Source: Kitasatospora fiedleri (GTDB lineage: Bacteria; Actinomycetota; Actinomycetes; Streptomycetales; Streptomycetaceae). Taken from it: DNA of 64,000 bases. Numbering within the stretch: position 1 is the stretch's first letter; each line of letters begins with the position of its first letter. Of this stretch, positions 26,315 to 35,905 are shown piece by piece. Position numbers and translations under genes: made by a program. The notes beneath the pieces are model-generated. The model was not told the DNA's origin. It searched no databases and saw only the letters and a list, made by a program, of their open reading frames with translations. The stretch lies in the NCBI RefSeq assembly GCF_948472415.1, contig NZ_OX419519.1, positions 2,418,001-2,482,000 on the forward strand. The letters run 5' to 3'.

Positions 26315-27883
26315 TCAGATGTGGACCGCGGGCCCCGTCTCGTTCACGCCGCGGCGGGTGAGCAGGCCCAGCCCGGCCGCCGCCAGGGCGACGACCGCGG
26401 CGACCACGAAGGCCACGCCCATGCCGCTGACGAAGGAGGAGTGGACGGCGTCGGCGACGCCCTGCGGGACGTTGGGCGGGGCGATGCCGAGCTGGGCGGC
26501 CTGCTTGAGCTGCTCGCCGTCCGGGCCGGCGGGCAGCGGCTGGCCGGTCGCGGCCTGCCACTTGCCGGGCAGCGCGCTGGTGACCTTGGAGGCCATCACG
26601 GCGCCGAGGACGGCGGTGCCGAGGCTGCCGCCGACCTGCATCGCGGCCTGCTGGAGGCCGCCGGCCACGCCGGACAGCTCCATCGGGGCGTTGCCGACGA
26701 TGACCTCGGTGGCGCCGACCATGACCGGGCTGAGGCCCAGGCCCATCAGGACGAACCAGAGGGCCATCGCGCCGTTGCCGGAGTGGATGTCGAGGGTGGA
26801 CATGCCGAGCATCGCGGCGGTGGTGAAGAGCATGCCGCCGACGATCGGGATGCGCGGTCCGACCTTGCCGATCAGGTAGCCGGCCAGCGGCGCGCCGACG
26901 ATCATCATGCCGGTCATCGGGAGCAGGTGGACGCCGGCGTCGACCGGGGCCATCCCGTGCACGTTCTGCAGGTAGAAGGTGACGAAGAAGATGCCGCCGA
27001 AGAAGGCGAAGGCCATCAGCACCATCAGCAGGGTGCCGGCCGAGAGCGGCACCGAGCGGAACAGCGAGAGCGGGACCAGCGGCTCCTTGGCGTACTTCTG
27101 CCAGACCGCGAAGGCCACCAGGGCGAGCACCGCGCCGCCCAGGAAGAGCAGGGTGGCCGGGTCGCCCCAGCCCCAGCTCGGGGCCTTGATGATGCCCCAG
27201 ACCAGCATGAACATCGCGCCGGAGAGGAGCACGATGCCGGGGACGTCGAAGGACTTGGCGGCGTTCTCGGCCCGGACGTCCTTGAGCACCAGCAGGCCGA
27301 GGACCAGCGCGACGATGCCGACCGGGATGTTGATGTAGAACACCGACTCCCAGTTGACGTGCTCGACCAGCAGGCCGCCGACGATCGGGCCGGCCGCGGT
27401 GGAGGCGCCGATGACGCCGCCCCAGATGCCGATCGCCATGTTGAGCTTCTCGGCGGGGAAGGCCCCGCGCAGCAGGCCGAGCGCGGCGGGCTGGAGCAGG
27501 GCGCCGAACAGGCCCTGGAGCACCCGGAACAGGATCACCTGCTGGATCGAGCCGGCGAAGCCGATGGCGGCGGAGGTGGCGGCGAAGCCGACCGCGCCGA
27601 CCAGGAAGGTGGTCTTGTGGCCGAACCGGTCGCCGATCTTGCCGGCGGTGATCAGGAAGACCGCGAGGGCCAGCAGGTAGCCGGAGGTGACCCACTGGAT
27701 GTCGGCGGGCGAGGCGTTCAGGTCGTGCTGGATGGCCGGGTTGGCGATGGCGACGACGGTGCCGTCGAGGGCGACCATCATGACGCCGACGGCGACGGTG
27801 AGCAGCGTCAGCCAGGGGTGTCCCCGCAGCCGGCCGCCGGCGGACGGAGCCGCTTCCTTGTCGAGTACTACGGACTGGCTCAT
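26315..27883 (-). CDS. DHA2-family MFS multidrug exporter, 14 TM
   Basis: 522 aa with about 14 predicted membrane helices, the EmrB/QacA layout. Motif A is GKIGDRFGHKTTFLVGA; motif C-like is GPIVGGLLVEHVNWESVFYI with PVGIVALVLGLLVL; ALDGTVVAIANPAIQHDL near the N-terminus is typical of drug/proton antiporters. It would export a hydrophobic drug or endogenous toxin. The ATG at 27883 is preceded by GGGAAG. It is divergent from a TetR gene, with a palindromic operator between them, the standard arrangement for substrate-induced efflux. Confidence 0.94.
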   Translation of the reverse strand: MSQSVVLDKEAAPSAGGRLRGHPWLTLLTVAVGVMMVALDGTVVAIANPAIQHDLNASPADIQWVTSGYLLALAVFLITAGKIGDRFGHKTTFLVGAVGFAATSAAIGFAGSIQQVILFRVLQGLFGALLQPAALGLLRGAFPAEKLNMAIGIWGGVIGASTAAGPIVGGLLVEHVNWESVFYINIPVGIVALVLGLLVLKDVRAENAAKSFDVPGIVLLSGAMFMLVWGIIKAPSWGWGDPATLLFLGGAVLALVAFAVWQKYAKEPLVPLSLFRSVPLSAGTLLMVLMAFAFFGGIFFVTFYLQNVHGMAPVDAGVHLLPMTGMMIVGAPLAGYLIGKVGPRIPIVGGMLFTTAAMLGMSTLDIHSGNGAMALWFVLMGLGLSPVMVGATEVIVGNAPMELSGVAGGLQQAAMQVGGSLGTAVLGAVMASKVTSALPGKWQAATGQPLPAGPDGEQLKQAAQLGIAPPNVPQGVADAVHSSFVSGMGVAFVVAAVVALAAAGLGLLTRRGVNETGPAVHI

Positions 27884-28008
27884 GTCTCGGGACTTCCCCG
27901 TTCGTGTGGTGTGCAGGAGACCGCGCTGGGCACGAGAAGGGCGGTGCCCGGCCCTCACGCCCGTCCCCACGAGCTCCACGACGAACGGACACCGCCATCG
28001 GGAACATT

Positions 28009-28049
28009 ATGTCAGCCACTGACATTCGACAAACGGTGACTCCTGTCAC
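28009..28049. promoter_or_regulatory. TetR operator region in the exporter/regulator intergenic spacer
   Basis: ATGTCAGCCACTGACAT (28009-28025) is a perfect 7+3+7 inverted repeat, and a second dyad GTGAC-TCCT-GTCAC lies at 28036-28049. Both fall between the divergent starts; the second is about 27 bp before the TetR -10 box TATCGT (28076-28081), the first nearer the exporter. TetR dimers bound here could repress both genes. Confidence 0.8.
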
Positions 28050-28088
28050 TTGGTGCCATCTCCTGGTCGCGGCGCTATCGTGGAGGCC

Positions 28089-28742
28089 ATGGCCACCCCC
28101 ACCACCGCCGCCGACCCGCAGCCCGTCGGCCTGCGGGAACGCAAGAAGCGGCGCACCCGGGACGCCCTGGTCGACGCCGCGCACCGGCTCTTCCTCTGCC
28201 ACGGCTACGGGCGCACCACGGTGGACGAGATCGCCTCCGAGGTGGAGGTCTCCCAGCGCACCTTCTTCCGGTACTTCGCCAACAAGGAGGAGGTCGCCCT
28301 CGCGGTGCTGGCCGAGGCCGAGGAGGCGTTCCTGGAGTTCCTGCGGGCCCGCCCGGCCGGGGAGAACCCGCTGGAGGCGATGCGCGGCGCGGTCCGCGAG
28401 GTCTGGCAGGCCGTCGACCGGGGGCAGGACAGCGGTCCGGCCGCCCTGGAGCTGTTCGAGCTGATCGAGTCCACCCCGACGCTGCTCGCCGCCCACCTGC
28501 GGCACGCCATCCAGCAGGAGGTCGAGGTGGCCCGAATCCTCGCCGACCGCGAGGGCCTCGACCCGGCCGTCGACCTGCGACCGCGCCTGCTGGCCGCCGT
28601 GTTCGGCACCGTGGTGCGGATCTCGCACCTCGCCTACGCCGCCGCCCCGGACGCCGGGAGCCACTCGATGGACGGCATGCTGGAGCTGATCGAGCGCCAC
28701 TTCGACCAGCTGGGCCCGGCCCTGGCCGGCTCCTGGCGCTGA
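28089..28742 (+). CDS. TetR-family transcriptional repressor
   Basis: 217 aa. The N-terminal HTH is typical: RTRDALVDAAHRLFLCHGYG, TTVDEIASEVEVSQRTFFRY, FANKEEV (residues about 18-65). The remaining helices form a ligand domain of the acyl/drug-sensing kind. The ATG at 28089 sits 7 nt after a -10 box TATCGT, suggesting a leaderless mRNA; an in-frame GTG at 28080 overlaps that box and is unlikely. It presumably represses the DHA2 exporter it diverges from, and itself. Confidence 0.94.
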   Translation: MATPTTAADPQPVGLRERKKRRTRDALVDAAHRLFLCHGYGRTTVDEIASEVEVSQRTFFRYFANKEEVALAVLAEAEEAFLEFLRARPAGENPLEAMRGAVREVWQAVDRGQDSGPAALELFELIESTPTLLAAHLRHAIQQEVEVARILADREGLDPAVDLRPRLLAAVFGTVVRISHLAYAAAPDAGSHSMDGMLELIERHFDQLGPALAGSWR

Positions 28743-29084
28743 CAGCGGCCGACCCCGTCCCCGGGTACCGCCCCGGACCGGCTACCGGAGGAGGAGGACA
28801 GCGCCCCGCCCCCGCCCTCCCCTCGGGCCCGGTGACCCTGCGGAAAGAGTTCCTCCGCGGCCTCACCGAGTCCCTCGGCGACCACCGGCCGCCGCCGGCG
28901 ACGGCCCGCGTGCTGACCGCGCCGACCCCGCTGTGCGTCAGGTCCGGTGCGTGGAGCCGGGGTCGGGGCGCGGCGGTGCTGCCGACGGTCGGCGGTTGGC
29001 GGGGCGGCGCTTGTTCGCGGCGTGCGCGCCGGGCGCGGTCTGAGCGGGCGTCAGCTGTCGGCGGCGGCCCGTACGCTGGCGGCC
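28743..29084. other. Gene-free intergenic stretch
   Basis: 342 bp between the TetR gene and the MmcQ/YjbR gene. One frame stays open from 28832, but its start (VTLRKEFLRGLTESLG) soon degenerates into Arg/Gly-rich sequence, so no gene is supported. The last 15 bp hold the -10 box for the next gene. Confidence 0.5.
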
Positions 29085-29429
29085 ATGGCGACCTTCGACG
29101 AGCTGACCGAGCTGGCCCTGTCCCTGCCGCAGGCCCACCAGGAGGAGACCTGGGAGCAGGTGACGCTGCGGGTGGGGCGGAAGATCTTCGCGATGGGCCA
29201 CCCGGAGTCGGGGGAGGTGACGGTGAAGGCCACCCCGGCGGAGCAGGCCGAGCTGATCGCCGCCGCGCCCGGGGTGTACTCGGTGGCGCCGTACACCGGC
29301 CGGTTCGGCTGGGTGCGGGTCCGGCTGGCCGGGATCGGCCCCGAGGAGCTGCGCGAACTGCTCACCGACGCCTGGCGGTCGGTCGCACCGAAACGGGTGG
29401 TCGCCGAGCACGGGGGGCACGGGGAGTAG
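29085..29429 (+). CDS. MmcQ/YjbR family protein
   Basis: 114 aa, the usual length. Family marks are ALSLPQAHQEETWEQVTLRV, KIFAMGHPESGEVTVKATP, APYTGRFGWVRVRL and LLTDAWRSVAPKR. The YjbR fold is proposed to bind DNA, but its function is not established. The ATG is 7 nt after a -10 box TACGCT (29072-29077), indicating a leaderless transcript. Confidence 0.9.
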   Translation: MATFDELTELALSLPQAHQEETWEQVTLRVGRKIFAMGHPESGEVTVKATPAEQAELIAAAPGVYSVAPYTGRFGWVRVRLAGIGPEELRELLTDAWRSVAPKRVVAEHGGHGE

Positions 29430-29572
29430 CGTACGGGCGAATGTGACGGGGAACACTGTTTACTCCCTGCCCCCGGGGTCGGTCGCCCTCTACGCTGGCT
29501 GACTAGTAGTCGGAAGTCACAGCACCGTCGGGCCCGTCCCGCCGCGATGTACGGCCCGAGGGAGTGGACGCC

Positions 29573-30763
29573 ATGCACCGCAGGCGGGTGAAGCGAATCC
29601 TGATCGGCGTGTTCGCGGGCTGTGCCGCCCTGGTGGACGCCGGCGCGGCGGCCGCGCAGGCCGCCGCCTCCAACGAGCAGTTGGCCATCACCACCCCGCC
29701 CGCGGGCAGCTCCGCCTGGGTCGCCGACCGCTCCCTCGGCCGCGAGCTGCCGGACCCGGCCACCGCCGCCCCGGCCGCCGTCGCCGCGTTCTTCGCCTCG
29801 CTGGAGCCCGCCGAGCTGGACCGGCTGGTCGCCGAGTACCCGCTGGTGGTCGGCAACCTGGACGGCGCCCCGCCGGCCGTCCGCTACCGCGCCAACCGGG
29901 TGGCGATCACCGCCGAACGGGACCGCTCCCGGCAGCGCGCCGCGGACACCGGCCTGGACCCCACCACCCGCGCGCTGGCCCTCTCCCGCGCCAACGACTC
30001 GGAGCGGCTGCTCGGCGCGGACCGGCAGGTCCTCGCCTTCGACCCGCGCGGCCGCGGCCTGGTCACCGAGGTCTGGGGCGACCTCGCCACCGCCCAGCGG
30101 ATCGCCGTCCTGGTGCCCGGCTCGGACGCCGATCTCGGCCACTTCGACCAGAGCGCCGACCCGCTGCGCTCCCCCGCCGGGATGGCCCGCGCGCTGTACG
30201 CCGAGGAGCACGCCCAGTCGCCCGGCACCCACACCGCGGTGATCGCCTGGACCGGGTACGTCACCCCGCAGGGCCTGGGCCCGGACGCGGTCACCTCCCG
30301 GCTGGCGGAGGCCGCCGCGCCCCGGCTGCACCGGCTGCTCGGCGGCCTGGAGCAGACCACCCACCCGGAGGCGCCGCCCGCGCTGCTGTGCCACTCGTAC
30401 GGCTCGGTGGTGTGCGGCACCACCGCGCCGACCCTGCACGCCGCGCAGCCCACCGACGTGGTGGCGTTCGGCAGCCCCGGGATGGGCGTCGACTCGGCGG
30501 CCGAGCTGGGCACCGGCGTCCAGGTGTGGGCGGCCCGCAACCCCGGCGACTGGATCGGCAACGTCCCCTACCTGGAGGTCGGCGGCCTGGGCCACGGCGC
30601 CGACCCGACCACCCACGCCTTCGGCGCGGTGTCGGTCTCCTCGCTGGGCGCCACCGGCCACACCGGCTACCTGGCCGAGGGCACCGCGAGCCGGCACAAC
30701 TTCGCCGCCATCGCGCTCGGCCACTACGGGGACGTCAGCGGCCCGTCCGAGACCCAGGGCTGA
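29573..30763 (+). CDS. Secreted alpha/beta hydrolase (DUF1023-like)
   Basis: 396 aa. The N-terminus (MHRRRVKRILIGVFAGCAAL, then Ala-rich) looks like a signal sequence or anchor. The alpha/beta hydrolase part begins near 185 (AVLVPGSDADLGHFDQSADP), with the nucleophile elbow LLCHSYGSVV (about 275), a later Asp region (NPGDWIGNVPYL) and a His in SRHNFAAIALGHYG. The central segment DRQVLAFDPRGRG is typical of the DUF1023 group. Substrate unknown. GAGGGAG lies 8 nt before the chosen ATG; a GTG at 29564 is an alternative start. Confidence 0.85.
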   Translation: MHRRRVKRILIGVFAGCAALVDAGAAAAQAAASNEQLAITTPPAGSSAWVADRSLGRELPDPATAAPAAVAAFFASLEPAELDRLVAEYPLVVGNLDGAPPAVRYRANRVAITAERDRSRQRAADTGLDPTTRALALSRANDSERLLGADRQVLAFDPRGRGLVTEVWGDLATAQRIAVLVPGSDADLGHFDQSADPLRSPAGMARALYAEEHAQSPGTHTAVIAWTGYVTPQGLGPDAVTSRLAEAAAPRLHRLLGGLEQTTHPEAPPALLCHSYGSVVCGTTAPTLHAAQPTDVVAFGSPGMGVDSAAELGTGVQVWAARNPGDWIGNVPYLEVGGLGHGADPTTHAFGAVSVSSLGATGHTGYLAEGTASRHNFAAIALGHYGDVSGPSETQG

Positions 30764-30812
30764 CGGACCGCCACCGGAGACCACCGGCCGCGGTCCGCCG
30801 CCCGGCCGGCGG

Positions 30813-31822
<1,010 letters not shown>

Positions 31823-31826
<4 letters not shown>

Positions 31827-32323
31827 GCGCTCTTCCTGTCCTGTCCTGAGTGGTTCGCTGTCTCCTCGTCGCCGCCGAACGGGACGCCGGGATCGCCGTA
31901 GTGGTCGATCTTCCGGTCGATCACGGCGAGCGTGGCGTGCAGGTCGGCCAGCCGCCGGCGCACTTCCGCGCGGTGCGCGACCAGCAGCTCCCGGCGCTCG
32001 TCCCGGGTGCCGTCCCCGGCCCGGGTCAGCTCGACGTACCGCACCATGTCGGCCACCGGCATGCCGGTCAGCCGGAGCTTGGTCAGGAACGCCAGCCGGG
32101 CCAGGTCCGCGTCGGTGTACCGGCGCTGCCCGGCGTGCGAGCGGTCCACCGGCTCCAGCAGGCCGATCCGCTCGTACCAGCGCAGCGTGTGCGCGGTCAG
32201 GCCGCTGATCGCGGCCACCTCGCTGATCGCGTGGCGCGGCGTCCGGTCCGGTGCGGAGCGCGGGCGGCGGAACGCCTCCTCGCACGCCGACTCCCGGACC
32301 GGCCACTGCTCGGACCCTGCCAT
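31823..32323 (-). CDS. MerR-family transcriptional regulator
   Basis: 166 aa. The winged HTH is clear: AISEVAAISGLTAHTLRWYE, RIGLLEPVDRSHAGQRRYTD, DLARLAFLTKLRLTGMPVAD, followed by the long dimerisation helix (LLVAHRAEVRRRLADLHATL). The N-terminal 35 residues are a non-conserved extension. It is first in the operon with the aldo/keto reductase and is transcribed from a promoter with the 19-bp spacer typical of MerR control. Confidence 0.93.
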
Positions 32324-32355
32324 TGCTACGACCCCCGTCCTCGGCGACGACACCG

Positions 32356-32386
32356 ACGCTACTGAGTTGGAGCGCACTCCAAGCAA
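32356..32386 (-). promoter_or_regulatory. MerR-type promoter with 19-bp spacer and palindromic operator
   Basis: On the minus strand, -35 TTGCTT (32386-32381) and -10 TAGCGT (32361-32356) are separated by 19 bp. TTGGAGTGCGCTCCAA (minus strand, 32382-32367) straddles the spacer as an inverted repeat. The over-long spacer is the signature of promoters activated by DNA untwisting by MerR proteins. Confidence 0.85.
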
Positions 32387-32438
32387 GCCTGACACACACC
32401 GGCCCGCGGCCCGCCACCGGTCGTTTAGAGTTCCGCCC

Positions 32439-33269
32439 ATGCAGAGCTTGCGGATGATCGAGGACTGGCCGGTACCCCACGCCGCGGCGGCGGTGGTCCG
32501 CGGGAGCGACGGCGCGCTGCTGGGCGCGCACGGCCCGCAGGAGCACCTGTTCCCGCTCGCCTCGGTGACCAAGCTGCTCAGCGCGTACGCCGTGCTGGTC
32601 GCCGTCGAGGAGGGCGTCTTCGAACTCGACGACCCGGCCGGGCCGGACGGTTCCACCGTCCGCCACCTGCTGGCGCACACCTCCGGCCTGGCGTTCGACG
32701 AGCACCGGGTGATGGCCGGGCCCGGCAACCGCCGCCTCTACTCCAACGCCGGGTTCGACGTGCTGGCCGCCGCCCTGGAGGGCGCCTCCGGCATCCCGTT
32801 CGCCCAGTACGCGGCCGAGGCGGTCTTCCAGCCGCTCGGCATGCACGCCACCCTGATCAACACCGCCCATCGCGCCCCGGCCGGCGCGGGCGGCCTGTCC
32901 ACCGCCGCGGACCTGGTCCGCTTCGCCGCCGAGCTGCAGTCCCCCAAGCTGCTCGACCCGGCCACCGTGCGCGCGGCCACCCGCGAGGTCGCCTTCCCCG
33001 GCACCAGCGGCGTCCTGCCCGGCTTCGGCCACCGCCGCCCCAACGACTGGGGCCTCGGCTTCGAGATCCGCGACCACAAGGCCCCGCACTGGACGGGCAC
33101 CGCCAACTCCCCCGCGACCTTCGGCCACTTCGGCCAGTCCGGCACCTTCCTCTGGGTCGACCCCGACGCCGACCTCGCCTGCCTCGCCCTCACCGACCGC
33201 GACTTCGGCCCCTGGGCGGCGGAGGTCTGGCCGCAACTCAGCGACGCGGTCCTCGCCGAAGCGCGCTAA
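32439..33269 (+). CDS. Serine hydrolase, class C beta-lactamase family
   Basis: 276 aa. The active-site motif SxxK is in PLASVTKLLSAYAV (about residue 46); the second motif is RLYSNAGFDVLAAAL (YSN); the third is a GHFGQSGTFLW-type HxG segment near 230. HLLAHTSGLAFDEH and FQPLGMHATL are also characteristic. No signal peptide is seen, so it is likely a cytoplasmic esterase or peptidase rather than a true beta-lactamase. The start is fixed by a -10 box TAGAGT (32426-32431), 7 nt before the ATG. Confidence 0.9.
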   Translation: MQSLRMIEDWPVPHAAAAVVRGSDGALLGAHGPQEHLFPLASVTKLLSAYAVLVAVEEGVFELDDPAGPDGSTVRHLLAHTSGLAFDEHRVMAGPGNRRLYSNAGFDVLAAALEGASGIPFAQYAAEAVFQPLGMHATLINTAHRAPAGAGGLSTAADLVRFAAELQSPKLLDPATVRAATREVAFPGTSGVLPGFGHRRPNDWGLGFEIRDHKAPHWTGTANSPATFGHFGQSGTFLWVDPDADLACLALTDRDFGPWAAEVWPQLSDAVLAEAR

Positions 33270-33313
33270 CACGCCCCCGACGACGCGGAACGAACCACCG
33301 CCCCGGACACCGC

Positions 33314-33376
33314 CGCACCAGACGCCGCTGCGCCAGGCGCCGCTGCGCCAGGCGTTGCTGTGCCAGACGTTGCGAA
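33314..33376. repeat. Tandem 15-bp repeats
   Basis: About four degenerate units around TGCGCCAGGCGCCGC run in direct orientation beyond the serine hydrolase stop. They lie in the 277-bp gap before the pirin gene and precede a larger inverted repeat. Confidence 0.65.
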
Positions 33377-33379
33377 GCC

Positions 33380-33506
33380 AGGGGCGCGGGGAACTGCGCG
33401 AGCAACCCCGCACCCGCCGCAAGATCGCGGGCAGACATCAACTCACCGCCCTCCTCGCGACCTCGCGGACGCTCACCTGCCGCCGCGCGCAGTTCCCCGC
33501 GCCCCT
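33380..33506. repeat. 21-bp perfect inverted repeat with 85-bp loop
   Basis: Arms 33380-33400 and 33486-33506 are exact complements built around GGGGCGCGGGGAACTGCGCG. From memory, very similar arms are scattered through many Streptomyces genomes near gene ends, so this is probably a dispersed palindromic element, perhaps acting as a terminator for the flanking convergent genes. Confidence 0.7.
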
Positions 33507-33546
33507 GTCCGCACCGTCCCGCCGTCCCGCTGTCCCTGCCGTCCCG

Positions 33547-34380
33547 CTAACCGTACTTGACCGGGCTGTGCATCTCCCAGAGCAGCAGTTCGACGCCGTC
33601 CCCGCCCGCCGTCGGGTCGGCGAACGCGTCGCCCGTGATCCGGACGGAGTCGCCGGGCCCGGCCGAGCGGCCGCCGCCCTGCGGGCCCGGGACGGTGCGG
33701 TAGCCGACCGAGCCGGCGACCACGTGGACGTAGCGGAAGGGCGCGGCGGGGAGTTCGGGCAGCGGCATCCAGGCCGGGGCCCGGACCAGCCAGAGCGCGG
33801 CGTCGCCGCGCCGCAGCCGCAGCGCCCGGTCGCCGTCCCGCCCGGAGGCGAGCAGGGTCAGTCCGTCCCCGTCGGGGACGGTGGCGAGTCCGAAGCCGGG
33901 CGGGGCGCCGTACGCGTCGGGCTGGAGCCACATCTGGACGAAGGTGACCGGTTCGACGGCCCCGCCGAGGTTGCGTTCGGTGTGGCTGATGCCCGTGCCG
34001 GTGGACTGCACCTGGACGGTGCCGGGCCGCACCACGCCGGCGTGGCCCGCGTCGTCGCGGTGAGCGAGGGCGCCGGAGACCACCCAGGTGACGATCTCGG
34101 TCTCGCTGTGCCGGTGGGCCGCGTACCCGGCGCCGGGGGCGAGCGTCTCCTCGTTGCAGGCGAGCAGCGCGCCGAAGGAGGTGTTCCTCGGGTCGTAGTG
34201 GCCGGCGAACGAGAAGGCGTGCCGGGTGGTGACGCCTTCGGCGGGTTCCGACAGGTAGCGCTCGGCAGTGCGCCGCAGATCGGCCCGGCCGCGCTCCTTC
34301 CGGACGGACCCGGACACCGGTTCGACGGGTTCGAATGCCTGCCCGCCCTGGGGCGAAGAATCCACGCTCACGGGCACCAC
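33547..34380 (-). CDS. Pirin family protein (bicupin)
   Basis: About 277 aa. Pirin marks: FSFAGHYDPRNTSFGALLAC, GYAAHRHSETEIVTWVVSGA (metal His residues), LAHRDDAGHAGVVRPGTVQV, TGTGISHTERN and VQMWLQPD. The C-terminal cupin is shorter and less conserved. Some pirins are quercetinases or redox sensors; the role here is unknown. The start is uncertain: several in-frame GTG codons lie at 34380-34363 and none has a clear ribosome binding site. It is divergent from fasR. Confidence 0.85.
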   Translation of the reverse strand: MVPVSVDSSPQGGQAFEPVEPVSGSVRKERGRADLRRTAERYLSEPAEGVTTRHAFSFAGHYDPRNTSFGALLACNEETLAPGAGYAAHRHSETEIVTWVVSGALAHRDDAGHAGVVRPGTVQVQSTGTGISHTERNLGGAVEPVTFVQMWLQPDAYGAPPGFGLATVPDGDGLTLLASGRDGDRALRLRRGDAALWLVRAPAWMPLPELPAAPFRYVHVVAGSVGYRTVPGPQGGGRSAGPGDSVRITGDAFADPTAGGDGVELLLWEMHSPVKYG

Positions 34381-34462
34381 GGTAGCCGGTGTGACGGGTG
34401 CCACCGGCCGACATCGGGCCCGGCGTGCACGAGCACCCGTCAGGGTGAGGCAGGCTAGTGCC

Positions 34463-35815
34463 GTGCCGTCCGCTTCAGCGAAACCCGACAAGCCCTCCGA
34501 CCGGTCGTCCGGCGAACGCTCCTCCCCGGAGCGGTCCGCCGAACGGGCCCCGGAGAAGAAGCCCGCCAAGCGCGCCGCCGCGCCCGGGCGCCCCGCCGCC
34601 GTACCGGGCCGGGGGCGGATGACGGCCGAGGAGCGCCGGCTGGCCGCCGAGCGGGCGGAGTTGCGGGCGGCGACGCTGAAGCGGCTGGAGAAGTCGGCGG
34701 GCAAGCTGGCGTCCGCGGCGATCGCCCGGATGGACGACCAGCTGGCCTGGTACCGGCGGATGCCGCCGGAGCACCGCTCGTGGATCGGCCTGGTCGCGCA
34801 GGCGGGCATCGCGGCGTTCACCGAGTGGTACCGGCACCCGGAGGCGCCGCAGGCGATCTCCACGGACGTGTTCGGCACCGCCCCGCGGGAGTTGACCCGG
34901 GCCATCACGCTGCGGCAGACCGTGGAGCTGATCCGCACCACCATCGAGGTGATGGAGGAGGCCATCGAGGAGGTGGCCGCGCCCGGCGACGAGGCCGGGA
35001 TGCGCGAGTCGGTGCTGGTCTACGCCCGGGAGATCGCGTTCGCCACCGCCCAGGTGTACGCGCAGGCCGCCGAGGCGCGCGGCGCGTGGGACGCCCGGTT
35101 GGAGGCGCTGGTGGTGAACTCGCTGCTGTCCGGCGACGCCGACGAGGGCGTGCTGTCGCGGGCGGCGGCGCTCGGCTGGGGGCAGCCCAGCCAGGTGCGG
35201 GTGGTGATGGGCAGCGCCCCGGACGGGGACAGCGAGCTGGTGGTGGAGGCGATCCGGCGGGCCGCCCGGTACGCCAAACTGCACGTGCTGACGGGCGTGC
35301 TGGGCCGCCGCCTGGTGGTGGTGGTCGGCGGCGACAAGGAGCCGGTGCACGCGGCCCGGGCGCTGATCGGCCAGTTCGCGCCGGGCCCGGTGGTGGTCGG
35401 CCCGACGGTCGGCGACCTGCTCTCGGCGACCCGCTCGGCGCACGCCGCCGCGCAGGGCCTGAAGGCGTGCGCGGCCTGGCCGGACGCGCCGCGCCCGGTG
35501 CTGGCCGACGACCTGCTGCCGGAACGGGCGCTGGCGGGCGACGAAGTGGCGCGCCGTCAGTTGGTGGAGGAGATCTACACACCCCTGGAGGAGGCCGGTT
35601 CGGCACTCCTGGAGACGCTGAGTGTCTACCTGGAGCAGGCGTCCTCCCTGGAGGGCGCGGCCCGGATGCTCTTCGTCCACCCGAACACCGTGCGCTACCG
35701 GCTGCGTCGTGTGACAGACGTCACCGGCTATGCTCCGTCAGACGTACGTTCGGCGTTCACCCTGCGCATCGCCCTTGCTCTGGGGCGTCTCGGTTCCGGA
35801 TCGGACCAGGGCTGA
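34463..35815 (+). CDS. fasR: FasR, transcriptional activator of fatty acid synthesis
   Basis: 450 aa. A disordered charged N-terminus (about 1-50) is followed by a helical sensor region (MDDQLAWYRRMPPEHRSWIG, VELIRTTIEVMEEAIEEVAA), a GGDEF-like middle domain (VVMGSAPDGDSELVVEAIRR) and the C-terminal PucR-type HTH (LSVYLEQASSLEGAARMLFV, HPNTVRYRLRRV). Position immediately before fabD-fabH-acpP-fabF and this architecture identify the streptomycete FasR, known to activate that operon and to be essential for normal fatty acid synthesis. The start is a GTG without a clear ribosome binding site. The 90-bp gap to fabD should hold its target. Confidence 0.93.
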   Translation: MPSASAKPDKPSDRSSGERSSPERSAERAPEKKPAKRAAAPGRPAAVPGRGRMTAEERRLAAERAELRAATLKRLEKSAGKLASAAIARMDDQLAWYRRMPPEHRSWIGLVAQAGIAAFTEWYRHPEAPQAISTDVFGTAPRELTRAITLRQTVELIRTTIEVMEEAIEEVAAPGDEAGMRESVLVYAREIAFATAQVYAQAAEARGAWDARLEALVVNSLLSGDADEGVLSRAAALGWGQPSQVRVVMGSAPDGDSELVVEAIRRAARYAKLHVLTGVLGRRLVVVVGGDKEPVHAARALIGQFAPGPVVVGPTVGDLLSATRSAHAAAQGLKACAAWPDAPRPVLADDLLPERALAGDEVARRQLVEEIYTPLEEAGSALLETLSVYLEQASSLEGAARMLFVHPNTVRYRLRRVTDVTGYAPSDVRSAFTLRIALALGRLGSGSDQG

Positions 35816-35905
35816 ACGGACTGTAGGGAACCCACAAGCCGACGTGCTTTTCTTCGTCATCGTCGCCTACCCGCCCCCGGGCGTCCGGCGAGAGAGGGTT
35901 GAACC

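Noticed and set aside
23238..28700. Extremely long open frame (about 1820 codons) on the minus strand
   Set aside because: It runs antisense through aceE and across the exporter and TetR genes; the product is Gly/Val/Arg-rich noise without domains, a by-product of high GC content.
28832..29446. Open frame starting VTLRKEFLRGLTESLG
   Set aside because: Only the first 20 or so codons look protein-like; it then overlaps the MmcQ/YjbR gene in a wrong frame.
32439..33269. Antibiotic-resistance beta-lactamase
   Set aside because: The SxxK/YxN motifs fit the broad serine hydrolase family, but there is no signal peptide and no resistance context.
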